In this document: positions 1 to 8,810 of the stretch, in pieces
Numbering within the stretch: the stretch's first letter is position 1
How the letters are laid out: the number at the start of each line of letters is the position of its first letter
Assembly: GCA_019637355.1 (NCBI GenBank)
Contig: JAHBVT010000001.1
Span: 930,001 to 994,000, forward strand
From: Gemmatimonadaceae bacterium
Lineage (GTDB): Bacteria; Gemmatimonadota; Gemmatimonadetes; Gemmatimonadales; Gemmatimonadaceae
Length of the DNA: 64,000 nt
Direction: 5' to 3'
Position numbers and translations under genes: made by a program
Notes under the pieces: generated by a model
What the model saw: only the letters and a program-made list of their open reading frames with translations
Told to the model about the DNA's origin: nothing
The model's database searches: none

Positions 1-1146
1 CCGGCGCCCCCAAGCGATTCCGGTGTAGATGTTGCGCGTCCACAGTGCTGGGTCCACCTCGACGATGTCGAGCCAGCGACCCTCGGCATCAAACAGGTCG
101 AAGCGCGTGCGCGACGTGTCGGCATCGCTGCGCAGCAGCCAGCGCCGCCCGGCATCGTCGACCTGCACGTGGTCGTAGGCGGGGCGCAGCGCGGGAATCA
201 ACGCCGAGTCGAAGGCGCGCCGCAGCGCGGCCTCGTCGCCGCCGGCCGCCCCGCGGCTCACCCACCCACGAATGGCTTCGTCATAGATGCGCTGCCGCTC
301 GCCTGCGGAGACGGGTTCCGCCTGCCAACGCCTCCCGAACAGCGCGACCGTGTCGCGCCCCGTGCGCGTCGTGCGGAGCTGGTACTCGCCGCTCCAGCCG
401 GTCACCAGCACGCCCGCGGGATCGACCGCGAAATGGGCGCGCGGTTGGAACGGAATCACGGTCGACATCCGCACCACGCCACCCTCGCGCAGCTGCCAGT
501 ACGGCGTCTCCGGGAGATCGCGCCGCTCGTACGCCCACAGCGTGTCCATCGGACCATCCAGCAGACCCACGCGGAGGTAGCCTTGCACGTACCGGTAGCC
601 GGAATCCGGTGCCGAGAAGATGGTCCGCAGCCACGCCTGCCCGTGGACGTCGATGCCGATGGGCGCCCAGTGGCAGCAGGCCGAGCGCCGCGTCGTCACG
701 AGCTCGCCGGTCCGCCAGTTCACCGTGCTCACCCGCGAGTTGCGCGGATCCTGCACCAGCATCGTGTCGCCGCGCAGCGCAATGAAGGCCGCACGGTACT
801 CGCCGGGCCCCTCGCCGTTGCGTCCGATGGTGCGCAGGTGCTCGCCGGTCGGCGAGTACACCTTGACCTGCGCTGGATTCTGCTCCACCACGAGCAGGTG
901 GCCGTCATCGGCGATGGCGAGCCCGGCCGGATTGAACAGTTCCCCCTCCGTTCCCTCGGGGGGCTGGATCTCGCGGCCCAGCACCAGCGACCAGCGGCCG
1001 GAGTCGATGGGCGCGGCGGACATCGTGCGCGGGATGCCGCCGGGCAGCGTGTCGACCGTCACGCCGCGGGCGAGGGCGTCGCCGCCGCCGCAGGCGGTCA
1101 CGAGTGCCAGCAGTGCAGGGAGGATGGTGCGGTGGAGGAGTCGCAT
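1..1146 (-). CDS. 6-bladed beta-propeller lipoprotein, 3'-truncated by window edge
   Basis: The reading frame is open from an ATG at 1146 down to base 1 (382 codons) with no stop, so the C-terminus lies outside the window. The N-terminus is a lipoprotein signal (MRLLHRTILPALLALVTAC, then GGG), so the protein is probably anchored to a membrane on the periplasmic side. The body contains repeats such as 'LFNPAGLAIADDGHLLVVE' and 'VKVYSPTGEHLRTIGRNGEG', typical of NHL/6-bladed propeller proteins common in Gemmatimonadota. The specific ligand or function is unknown. The gene is divergent from the DUF58 gene at 1310. Confidence 0.8.
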   Translation of the reverse strand, partial: MRLLHRTILPALLALVTACGGGDALARGVTVDTLPGGIPRTMSAAPIDSGRWSLVLGREIQPPEGTEGELFNPAGLAIADDGHLLVVEQNPAQVKVYSPTGEHLRTIGRNGEGPGEYRAAFIALRGDTMLVQDPRNSRVSTVNWRTGELVTTRRSACCHWAPIGIDVHGQAWLRTIFSAPDSGYRYVQGYLRVGLLDGPMDTLWAYERRDLPETPYWQLREGGVVRMSTVIPFQPRAHFAVDPAGVLVTGWSGEYQLRTTRTGRDTVALFGRRWQAEPVSAGERQRIYDEAIRGWVSRGAAGGDEAALRRAFDSALIPALRPAYDHVQVDDAGRRWLLRSDADTSRTRFDLFDAEGRWLDIVEVDPALWTRNIYTGIAWGRR

Positions 1147-1293
1147 CGTCTCGGCGGTGTGGGGGCGAATCGTTTCCGTCCGGCGAATTGCGTGGCCGGG
1201 ACACAGATGTGAGACACCAGTGGGGGCCTCGCGGTTGCGCGTCGCGGAATTTCGTTGCTCAGCGCACGGCCGTTGACGACTCCCGCAACTCAT

Positions 1294-1299
1294 TACCTT
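1294..1299 (+). promoter_or_regulatory. -10-like TACCTT ahead of DUF58 gene
   Basis: TACCTT ends ten bases before the ATG at 1310, and TTGACG lies 15 bases further upstream (1273-1278). It belongs to the window-wide TAnnnT-near-start pattern; the mRNA leader would be only a few bases long. Confidence 0.45.
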
Positions 1300-1309
1300 T
1301 CTGCGGCTG

Positions 1310-2230
1310 ATGACCCACGCTGCAACGGGCCCCCTCCGGCCCGACCTGATGGACCCACGGACCCTCGCGGCGCTCGGACGCCTCGAGGTCATCTCGCGTT
1401 GGCTCGTGGACGGCGTGATGACGGGCCTGCATCGCTCGCCCAAGAAGGGCTTCTCGGTGGAGTTCGCCGAGCATCGGCCCTATCAGCCCGGTGACGACCT
1501 CCGCTTTATGGACTGGAAGGTCGCCGCCCGCGCCGACAAGTGGCTCATCAAGCAATACGAGGAAGAGACGAACCTCCGTGCGACGCTCGTCCTCGACGTC
1601 TCCAAGTCGATGGACTGGGCCTCGGCCCCGACGCTGCTCACCAAACGTCGCTACGCCGAGCAGGTGGTGGCGGCCCTCGCCCTGCTGCTCCTGCGTCAGC
1701 GCGACGCCGTCGGCCTGATTCGCTTTGACGACGCGGTGCGAACCTCGATGCCGCCCGCGTCGCGACAGCTGCAGTTCACGCGCATTGTCGCGGCGCTGGG
1801 TGCGTCCGCGGCTGGCCCGGGGTCCGACGCCGGTGGCGCGCTGCGCCAGGCGGCGCAACTGGTGAAGCGCCGCGGGATGGTCGTGCTGGTCTCAGACCTG
1901 CTCGTGGAGCCGGACGAGGCAGAGGACGCCGTGCGCGTGCTCCGTGCCCAAGGCCACGACGTTGTCGTGCTGCACCTCCTCGATCCGGCCGAGCGGAGCT
2001 TCGCGATGCCCACCGGCGAGGCGCTGTTCGTGGATCCCGAGCAGGGCGATTCGCTCGCCGCGACGCCCTCGGAAGTGCGCGAGGCCTACGCGGAGACGGT
2101 CGCCGTCGCGCTGGACGAGTGGCGGGCCCGGTTCGCGGCCTCAGGCGCGAGCTATCAACCGGTGCTCACCTCCGAACCCTTCGGGGTCCCGTTGCGACAC
2201 GCCTTCGCGCGGCGGCAACGGCAACCGTGA
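1310..2230 (+). CDS. DUF58 domain-containing protein
   Basis: 306 residues. The central 'PYQPGDDLRFMDWKVAAR' segment is the DUF58 signature, followed by a von Willebrand A-like strand with a MIDAS-type DxSxS motif ('VLDVSKSMDW'). DUF58 proteins usually work with a MoxR AAA+ ATPase and BatA-type membrane proteins in envelope-associated complexes. Here the BatA-like partner follows with overlapping stop and start codons, but no MoxR gene is adjacent; the upstream gene is divergent. The start at 1310 fits a near-leaderless promoter; Met14 (1349) is an alternative. No signal peptide, so cytoplasmic or peripheral. Confidence 0.85.
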   Translation: MTHAATGPLRPDLMDPRTLAALGRLEVISRWLVDGVMTGLHRSPKKGFSVEFAEHRPYQPGDDLRFMDWKVAARADKWLIKQYEEETNLRATLVLDVSKSMDWASAPTLLTKRRYAEQVVAALALLLLRQRDAVGLIRFDDAVRTSMPPASRQLQFTRIVAALGASAAGPGSDAGGALRQAAQLVKRRGMVVLVSDLLVEPDEAEDAVRVLRAQGHDVVVLHLLDPAERSFAMPTGEALFVDPEQGDSLAATPSEVREAYAETVAVALDEWRARFAASGASYQPVLTSEPFGVPLRHAFARRQRQP

Positions 2231-4032
2231 GTTTCCTCGCACCCTGGGCATTGTTGCTGGCGGCCGCGGCCGCCGTGCCGTTGCTGTTGCACCTGCTGCG
2301 CCGGCGCACCGGCACCCGCGTGGACTTTCCCGCCGTGCGCTACCTGTTGCGCGCCGAGAAGGAGCACGCGCGTGAGGTGCGCCTGCGCAACCTGCTGCTG
2401 ATGCTCGTGCGCGTGGGCATCGTGCTCGCGGTCGCGCTGGCGCTGGCGCAGCCGGTGGGGCCGCTGCCAGGCTTCGGTCATCCGCCGACCGCCGTGGCCA
2501 TCGTGCTCGACAACTCGGCGTCCACCGGCGCCGTGGGCGCGGATGGGCCGGCGTTGCGTGCGCTCGTGCGGGCAAGCCGGCGCGTGGTCGCCGCGGCCGG
2601 ACGCAATGACGAAGTCACGTTGCTCACGGCCGACGGCATCGTGCGATTCGCCGCACCGAGCGTGCTCGACGCCGCGCTCGACTCACTCCTGCCGATGGAC
2701 GGCGCAGGCGATATCAGCACGGCACTGCGGCGCGCCGAGGCCATCCTCGCCGCGAGCGCGTTGCCCGAACGCACAACGGTGCTGATCACGGACGCACAGG
2801 CATCAACCTGGAGAGGCGTGGAACTCCCCGCCGACGCCGCGCCGCGCCGCGTCTTCGTGCCGCGCGAGCCTCCGCCAGCCAACCGTGGCATCGCGACGCT
2901 GCTGGTGGAGCCGCCCTACTGGAGCCCGCGCGGCGGCGTACGCGCCACGCTCAGCGGTGACTCGGCATCGTGGCGTCTCGAAGTCGACGGGCGCACGGTT
3001 GCGCGCGGTCGCAGCGGCGACGGCGCCGCCATCGTCGCCCGCGCGCAGTCGGCCGCTCGTGGATGGATCCCCGGCGTGCTGGAGCTCGATGCCGATGAGT
3101 TCCGGGCCGATGACCGTCGCTTCTTCGCCGTGCACGTCGGCGATGCGCCGGCCGTCTCGGCGGACGCGAGCAGCCAGTTCCTGCGCGGCGCCGTGGCCGC
3201 CCTCGCCGACGCCGGACGCGTGCGCAGCGGCAATGCCGTCTTGGTCGGTGTAGCCGAGCGCGCGCGCCGGCCGGGTGTGTTCTTTGCGCCGAGCAATCCG
3301 CTGCAGCTCGCCGACGCCAATCGCGCGCTGGCGCGAGCCGGTATTCCGTGGCGCTACGGGGCACGGCAGTCTGGGCCTGCGCCGCTGCGTGGATCCGATG
3401 TAGATGGCGCGCGTGCACTCACTTGGTACGCCTTGGAGCGAGTGCCGGGGGCGAGCGTCAGCGACACACTCGCGCGCGTGGGTGCCGCGCCGTGGGCAGT
3501 GGCGGGCGATGGATACGTGCTCGTGGCGTCCCCGGCGGACCCTGAGGCCACCGACTTGGTACTGCGCGCGGCCTTCGTGCCGTGGCTGGACCGCTTGATC
3601 GCCGAGCGTCTGGGCTCGGCCGCTGGCGTGGCCCGCGATGTGGGCCCCGGTGCGATGGTCACGGTGCCCGCAGGCGTGGACGCGCTGGAAGCGCCGGATA
3701 GCTCGCGTCGCGCACTCACGGCCGGGTCAACTGTGCGTGCGCCCCTTGAAGCGGGTGTGTATTTCTGGCGTCGCGGCGGTGCGCGAGCGGGCGCCTTGGT
3801 CGTGAATCTCGAGCCCGCGGAGTCCGACCTCCGCCGTCTGCCCTCCGATTCGCTGGCCGTGCTGCTTGGCGCCGAGTCCGTGGCGGAGACGCCTGAACAG
3901 CTCGCCCGCGCCGCCTTCACCGCCGGGGCGCGCCGCGCCCTCGCGACTCCGTTGCTCTTCACGGCGCTGGTGCTGCTCCTGCTCGAGTCCTGGCTCGCGC
4001 GACGCGGACACACCGGCCGCGACCCCGACTGA
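2227..4032 (+). CDS. BatA-like membrane protein with VWA domain
   Basis: 601 residues from a GTG at 2227 that overlaps the TGA of the DUF58 gene (GTGA). The N-terminus has the BatA pattern: a hydrophobic helix, then 'LLHLLRRRTGTRVDFPAVR', then a second helix (about residues 55-77). A VWA domain follows with DxSxS ('IVLDNSAST'), and the C-terminus has a final membrane helix ('LLFTALVLLLLESWLARR'). This is the usual architecture of the VWA/BatA proteins in DUF58 operons of Gemmatimonadota and Bacteroidota. The role is probably envelope-complex assembly; the substrate is unknown. The stop overlaps the mfd start (TGATG), so the three genes are translationally coupled. Confidence 0.8.
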   Translation: MSFLAPWALLLAAAAAVPLLLHLLRRRTGTRVDFPAVRYLLRAEKEHAREVRLRNLLLMLVRVGIVLAVALALAQPVGPLPGFGHPPTAVAIVLDNSASTGAVGADGPALRALVRASRRVVAAAGRNDEVTLLTADGIVRFAAPSVLDAALDSLLPMDGAGDISTALRRAEAILAASALPERTTVLITDAQASTWRGVELPADAAPRRVFVPREPPPANRGIATLLVEPPYWSPRGGVRATLSGDSASWRLEVDGRTVARGRSGDGAAIVARAQSAARGWIPGVLELDADEFRADDRRFFAVHVGDAPAVSADASSQFLRGAVAALADAGRVRSGNAVLVGVAERARRPGVFFAPSNPLQLADANRALARAGIPWRYGARQSGPAPLRGSDVDGARALTWYALERVPGASVSDTLARVGAAPWAVAGDGYVLVASPADPEATDLVLRAAFVPWLDRLIAERLGSAAGVARDVGPGAMVTVPAGVDALEAPDSSRRALTAGSTVRAPLEAGVYFWRRGGARAGALVVNLEPAESDLRRLPSDSLAVLLGAESVAETPEQLARAAFTAGARRALATPLLFTALVLLLLESWLARRGHTGRDPD

Positions 4033-7000
4033 TGGCCCTGCCGATTCTCATCGAACGCCTCGCGGCACTGCCGGCGTTCACGCGACTGACCTCGACGCTT
4101 CCCACCAAGAACGGCCGCCAGGCCGTCGGGGGACTCGCGGGCTCGGCCGACGCCGTGCTCGTGGCCGCGCTCGCCGAGCGCGAGCCCAATCGTTTGTTCG
4201 TCGTCATCGCCGACCAGTTGCCGGACGCCGAGCGCTGGCACGCGGACCTGCAGTCGGTGTTCGGCGCGGAGGGCGTGGCGCTGTATCCGCCGCGTGAAGG
4301 CTTCGGGGAGATCGAGCCGCACGCCGAAGTCGCTGGCGAGCGCGTCGAGACGCTCGAAGCGCTTGCCAAGGGCGCGGTGCGCGTGCTGCTCACGACGGCG
4401 CGCGCGGTGCAGGAGCGCACGCGCCTGCCGCGCGCGCTGGCCGATGCGCGACTGGAGCTGCGCAAGGGCGACTCGTGGCGTCTCGAGGAACTGATGGCGC
4501 ACCTCGAGTCGGTGGGCTTCGAGCGCGTGCCGCTGGTGGAGGACGTGGCGCAGTACTCGGTGCGCGGCGGCATCCTCGACGTGTACGGCTTCGGGATGTC
4601 CGATCCGGTGCGGCTCGAGTTCTGGGGCGACGACCTCGAGGAGCTGCGCGCCTTCGACGTGGCCACGCAACGCGCGACGGGGCCGGTGGAACGCTGCGTG
4701 ATTCTCCCGGTCGAAGTACAGGGCGATGACGCTGAGGCGAAGTACGCCCGGGCCGCGCTCAGCGAGCTCTTCCCGCCGGGAAGCCTGCTGGTGCTGCCGC
4801 AGGGCGCGCATCCGCGCGAGGAGTTCGACCGCACCTGGAGCGAAGCCCAGCATCACCTGGAACTCGCGCGTCGCCGTGGCGAGGATGCCGCCCCGCGCGA
4901 GGAGTTGTTCCAGTCGCCGTCCGCGGCCGAGCAGGCGCTGCGCAGCTTCCCGGCGCTTGAGGTCATCGCCGCCAGCGAGGACGACCCGCGCGCCGTGGTC
5001 TTCCCGCTCTCGGCACCGGAGCCGGTCGAGCGCGATATGGCCAAGCTCGGCGCGATGGTCCGCGACGGCACGCCGACGCTCATCCTCTGCGACAACAGCG
5101 GTCAGGCCGAGCGCCTAGAGGAACTGCTCGACGGCGCCCGCGGCGGCGGAGAGACCCGAGAGCGCCTCACCTTGGCCATCGGTGTGTTGGCCGGCGGCTT
5201 CATCATCAAGCCGCGCGGGCCGCAGGGCCTGCGCGTGCTCACCGACCACGAGATCTTCCGCCGCGAGCGCCGCATCCGGCGGGCCCGCCGCTATGCCTCG
5301 GGCGCGGCGCTGGAGCACGTCACCGCGCTCAAGCCCGGCGACTTCGTCGTGCACCTCGAACACGGCGTGGGCATCTACCGCGGGATGACGACGGTCTTCC
5401 ACGGCGAGGCGACGATCGAGGTCGCGGTGATCGAGTACGAAGGCGGCGACCGCCTCAACGTGCCGCTGTATCGGCTGGACCAAGTGGAGAAGTACCGCGC
5501 CGCCGGCGAACAGGACGACGACGCCCCGCCGCCCAAGCTGCACAAGCTGGGCGGCAAGCGCTGGGCCGCCCAGCGCGACAAGACGCGCTCGGCCCTCCGC
5601 GAGATGACGGCCGAGCTGCTCGACCTCTACGCCCGCCGCACCATCACCAGCCGGCCGCCGCACCATCCCGACGGCGCCTGGCAGAAGCAGCTCGAGAGCT
5701 CGTTCCTCTTCGAGGACACGCCGGACCAGCGCACGGCCACGGAGCAGGTGAAGCTGGATATGGAAGCCGCCCGTCCGATGGACCGGGTGCTCGTCGGTGA
5801 CGTGGGCTACGGCAAGACGGAGATCGCCGTGCGGGCCGCCTTCAAGGCGGTGCAGAGCGGACGGCAGGTGGCGGTGCTCGTGCCAACCACGGTGCTCGCG
5901 GAGCAGCACGCCCGCACCTTCGGCGAGCGTTTCGCCGACTTCCCCGTGCGCCTCGCCGTGATGAGCCGCTTCCAGACGTCCAAGGAGCAGTCGGCAGCGC
6001 TCAAGGAGCTGGCCGAGGGCAAGGTGGACGTCGTCATCGGCACGCACCGCCTGCTCAGCGCGGACGTGATGTTCAGTGCGCTCGGGCTGATCATCGTGGA
6101 CGAGGAGCACCGCTTCGGCGTGAAGCACAAGGAGCGCCTCAAGCAGCTGCGGCTCGAGACGGACGTGCTCACGCTCACCGCCACGCCGATCCCGCGGACG
6201 CTGCACCAGTCGCTGGCCGGGCTGCGCGACCTGACGCTGATGCAGACCCCGCCGCGCGACCGGTCCCCCGTGCTCACGTTCATCGAGCCCTGGGACGACG
6301 CGCTCATCGATGAAGGCATCTCGCGCGAGCTGGATCGCGGCGGGCAGGTGTTCTTCGTGCACAACCGCATCGAGACCATCCTCGCCGTCGCCGACCACAT
6401 CCAGCGCATCGTGCCGCGGGCCCGCGTGGGCGTCGGGCACGGCCAGATGCAGGAGCGCGAACTCGAAGCGGTGATGCGCCGCTTCGTCGCCGGCGAGATT
6501 GACGTGCTCGTCTCGACGCTCATCGTCGAGAGCGGCATCGACGTGCCAAACGCCAACACGATGTTTGTGGACCGTGCCGACCGGCTCGGGTTGGCGCAGC
6601 TCTACCAACTCCGCGGTCGCGTGGGGCGCTCGCATCGCCGCGCCTACTGCTACTTGATGGTGCCTGACCTCGTGGACGAGGACGCGGAGCGCCGCCTACG
6701 CGTGCTCGAGCACCACACCGAACTCGGGGCGGGCTACCGCGTCGCGCTCAAGGATATGGAGCTGCGCGGCGCGGGGAACCTGCTCGGCCCGGAGCAGTCG
6801 GGCTTCGTCCACGCGGTCGGCTTCGACCTCTACCTGCGGATGCTCGACGAGACGGTGGAACGGATGAAGCGCGGCGATGCCGCGCCGCCGCCGCCCCCGG
6901 CCGACGTCACGCTGGACCAGCCGCACTTCCTCCCGGACGAGTACATCGAATCGGCGGCCGTGAAGCTGGATCTCTATCGCCGCCTCGGGGCCGCCAAGGC

Positions 7001-7340
7001 GGCCGCCGAGGTGGACGCCCTGCGCGCCGAGATCCGCGACCGCTTCGGGCCGCTGCCGCCGCCGGCCGAGGCCTACCTCGTCGTCGCCAAGCTTCGCCTG
7101 CTGGGCGCCGGGCTGGGCGTGGAGGCGATGCTGGTGCGTGGGGACGAGGCCCGCATTAACTTCCGAGCCGACGCCGTCCCGCGGCTCAAGCCGCTCGCGG
7201 CCGCCTTCCGGGACGTCCAGTTCCAGGTGGACGTGCGCCGGGTCCAGCCGCTGTCGCTGAAGCTCACGCGACTCGGCGGCTCCGCCCTCTTGGATGGCAT
7301 TGTCCGGGCCCTGCGGACCATTGAGCCCGATCTGCGGTAA
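4032..7340 (+). CDS. mfd: Transcription-repair coupling factor Mfd
   Basis: 1102 residues, normal for Mfd. It releases RNA polymerase stalled at DNA lesions and recruits UvrA for nucleotide-excision repair. Order of domains: UvrB-like N-terminal module; CarD-like RNAP-interaction domain near residue 435 ('GDFVVHLEHGVGIYRG'); RecG-type translocase with Walker A 'GDVGYGKTE' (about 589), DEEH box, 'TLTATPIPRTL', 'GRVGRS', and the TRG-region motif 'RGAGNLLGPEQSG' (about 912); C-terminal regulatory domain. The start overlaps the upstream stop by one base. Its coupling to the BatA-like gene is an operon arrangement with no obvious functional link. Confidence 0.97.
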   Translation: MALPILIERLAALPAFTRLTSTLPTKNGRQAVGGLAGSADAVLVAALAEREPNRLFVVIADQLPDAERWHADLQSVFGAEGVALYPPREGFGEIEPHAEVAGERVETLEALAKGAVRVLLTTARAVQERTRLPRALADARLELRKGDSWRLEELMAHLESVGFERVPLVEDVAQYSVRGGILDVYGFGMSDPVRLEFWGDDLEELRAFDVATQRATGPVERCVILPVEVQGDDAEAKYARAALSELFPPGSLLVLPQGAHPREEFDRTWSEAQHHLELARRRGEDAAPREELFQSPSAAEQALRSFPALEVIAASEDDPRAVVFPLSAPEPVERDMAKLGAMVRDGTPTLILCDNSGQAERLEELLDGARGGGETRERLTLAIGVLAGGFIIKPRGPQGLRVLTDHEIFRRERRIRRARRYASGAALEHVTALKPGDFVVHLEHGVGIYRGMTTVFHGEATIEVAVIEYEGGDRLNVPLYRLDQVEKYRAAGEQDDDAPPPKLHKLGGKRWAAQRDKTRSALREMTAELLDLYARRTITSRPPHHPDGAWQKQLESSFLFEDTPDQRTATEQVKLDMEAARPMDRVLVGDVGYGKTEIAVRAAFKAVQSGRQVAVLVPTTVLAEQHARTFGERFADFPVRLAVMSRFQTSKEQSAALKELAEGKVDVVIGTHRLLSADVMFSALGLIIVDEEHRFGVKHKERLKQLRLETDVLTLTATPIPRTLHQSLAGLRDLTLMQTPPRDRSPVLTFIEPWDDALIDEGISRELDRGGQVFFVHNRIETILAVADHIQRIVPRARVGVGHGQMQERELEAVMRRFVAGEIDVLVSTLIVESGIDVPNANTMFVDRADRLGLAQLYQLRGRVGRSHRRAYCYLMVPDLVDEDAERRLRVLEHHTELGAGYRVALKDMELRGAGNLLGPEQSGFVHAVGFDLYLRMLDETVERMKRGDAAPPPPPADVTLDQPHFLPDEYIESAAVKLDLYRRLGAAKAAAEVDALRAEIRDRFGPLPPPAEAYLVVAKLRLLGAGLGVEAMLVRGDEARINFRADAVPRLKPLAAAFRDVQFQVDVRRVQPLSLKLTRLGGSALLDGIVRALRTIEPDLR

Positions 7341-7376
7341 CAGCCTGAGTCTTCATTCTTCCCCCTTCGCATTCAT

Positions 7377-8801
7377 ATGAATCGCCTTCGCCTCGCCCTG
7401 ATCGCCGTCCTCTTGTCTGCCGCGACCGCCTGCGGCGCCATCAAGGACGCGATGACCGCCCACGTGGATGTCGTCGCGCGCGCCGGCACCGCCGAGCTGA
7501 CCGTCTCGGAGTTCGCCGAGATGCTGGCCAACACCGGCGTCTCGCTCGAACCCAGCGTCGTGCGGTCCATCAGCCAGGTCTGGGTCAATTACCAACTGCT
7601 CGGTCACGCTGCGGCCCGCGGCGACACGCTGCGCGATTCGGCCCTCGCCGACCGCGGGATGTGGTCCACGATCCAGCAGATGCGCCTCCAGCGGATGTTC
7701 CAGGAGCATCTCGCCACGATGGCGCCGGTGGACACCGCGCGCTTCCGCAAGGCCTACGAGGACGGCGAGATGCTCGGCGCCGCCCACATCCTGCTGACCA
7801 AGCAGCCAGCCGGCCTCGGCACCGCCGTCAACGATTCCATCAAGCGCGAGGCCGAGCAAATCGCCCGCACCGTGACCTCGGCCACCTTCGCGCGCGTCGC
7901 GCGCGCGCGGTCGCAGGACCCGGGCTCCAAGGACCGCGGTGGTGACTATGGCGTCTTCTCGCCGGGCACGATGGTACCCGAGTTCGAGTCGGCCATCCGC
8001 GCCGTGGCCCCGGGCGGGATCACCGGCGTGGTCGAGACGCAGTTCGGCTACCACATCATCCGCCGCTCCACCTGGGACGAGGTCCGCGCGCAGTTTACCG
8101 AGGAGTACACGCAGTTCCTGCAGTCGCGCGCGGAGAGCACCTTTTTTGCCGATGCCGAGAAGGGCGTGAATCTCCAAGTGCGGCGCAACGCCCCGCGCGT
8201 GGTGAAGGCGATCGCCGAGGATGTGGACGCCTTCCGCCGCGACCGGACCGTGATCGCGACGTCGCGGGTCTTCGACTTGACGGCCGGACGGATGGCCGAC
8301 TGGATTGGCGCCTTCCCGCCGCAGGCGCAGATCCGCCCGCAGATTATGCAGGCGGCCGACTCGCTGATCCCGGACTTCGTCGCGAACATTATGCGCAACG
8401 AGCTCCTGCTGCGCCGCGCCGACTCGCTTGGCCTGCAGCCGGATTCGGCGACGCTGATCGAGGTCCGCGACGCGTTCTACACCACCGTCACCGACGCGAT
8501 GGAGGCGCTGGGGCTCTCGCCGGCGCAGTTGGCGGAGGCCAGCACCGTGTCCGACCGCGAGAAGCTCGCCACCGAGCGCGCGACGGCCTACATCCGCGGC
8601 CTGTTCACCTCGTCGGTCCAGTACGTGGACGTGCCGGAGCCGGTCTCGCTGGTGCTGCGTGAGCGCTACGAGGCGCGCATCGTCCCCGCGGGATTGGATC
8701 GTGTGGTAGCCGAGGCGACGCGCCTGCGTGCGGCCGCGGAAGCGGCGGCCGAGGCCGGCGCAGCGCCGACAGCGGTCCCGCTGCCCGCGCCGAACCCGTA
8801 A
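7377..8801 (+). CDS. Peptidylprolyl isomerase lipoprotein (parvulin/PrsA-SurA type)
   Basis: 474 residues. A lipoprotein signal ends at Cys19 ('LLSAATAC'), so it is predicted to be membrane-anchored outside the cytoplasm. A PpiC/rotamase domain spans roughly residues 132-230 ('GAAHILLTKQ' ... 'FGYHIIRRS'), with chaperone-like helical regions on either side. It probably assists folding of secreted or outer-membrane proteins. It is the first of two tandem parvulin genes followed by pdxA. Catalytic parvulin residues cannot be fully judged by eye. Confidence 0.9.
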   Translation: MNRLRLALIAVLLSAATACGAIKDAMTAHVDVVARAGTAELTVSEFAEMLANTGVSLEPSVVRSISQVWVNYQLLGHAAARGDTLRDSALADRGMWSTIQQMRLQRMFQEHLATMAPVDTARFRKAYEDGEMLGAAHILLTKQPAGLGTAVNDSIKREAEQIARTVTSATFARVARARSQDPGSKDRGGDYGVFSPGTMVPEFESAIRAVAPGGITGVVETQFGYHIIRRSTWDEVRAQFTEEYTQFLQSRAESTFFADAEKGVNLQVRRNAPRVVKAIAEDVDAFRRDRTVIATSRVFDLTAGRMADWIGAFPPQAQIRPQIMQAADSLIPDFVANIMRNELLLRRADSLGLQPDSATLIEVRDAFYTTVTDAMEALGLSPAQLAEASTVSDREKLATERATAYIRGLFTSSVQYVDVPEPVSLVLRERYEARIVPAGLDRVVAEATRLRAAAEAAAEAGAAPTAVPLPAPNP

Positions 8802-8810
8802 GGGGCCGTG

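Noticed and set aside
5115-6635. 506-codon minus-strand frame inside mfd
   Set aside because: Antisense shadow of the translocase domain; no recognisable protein features.
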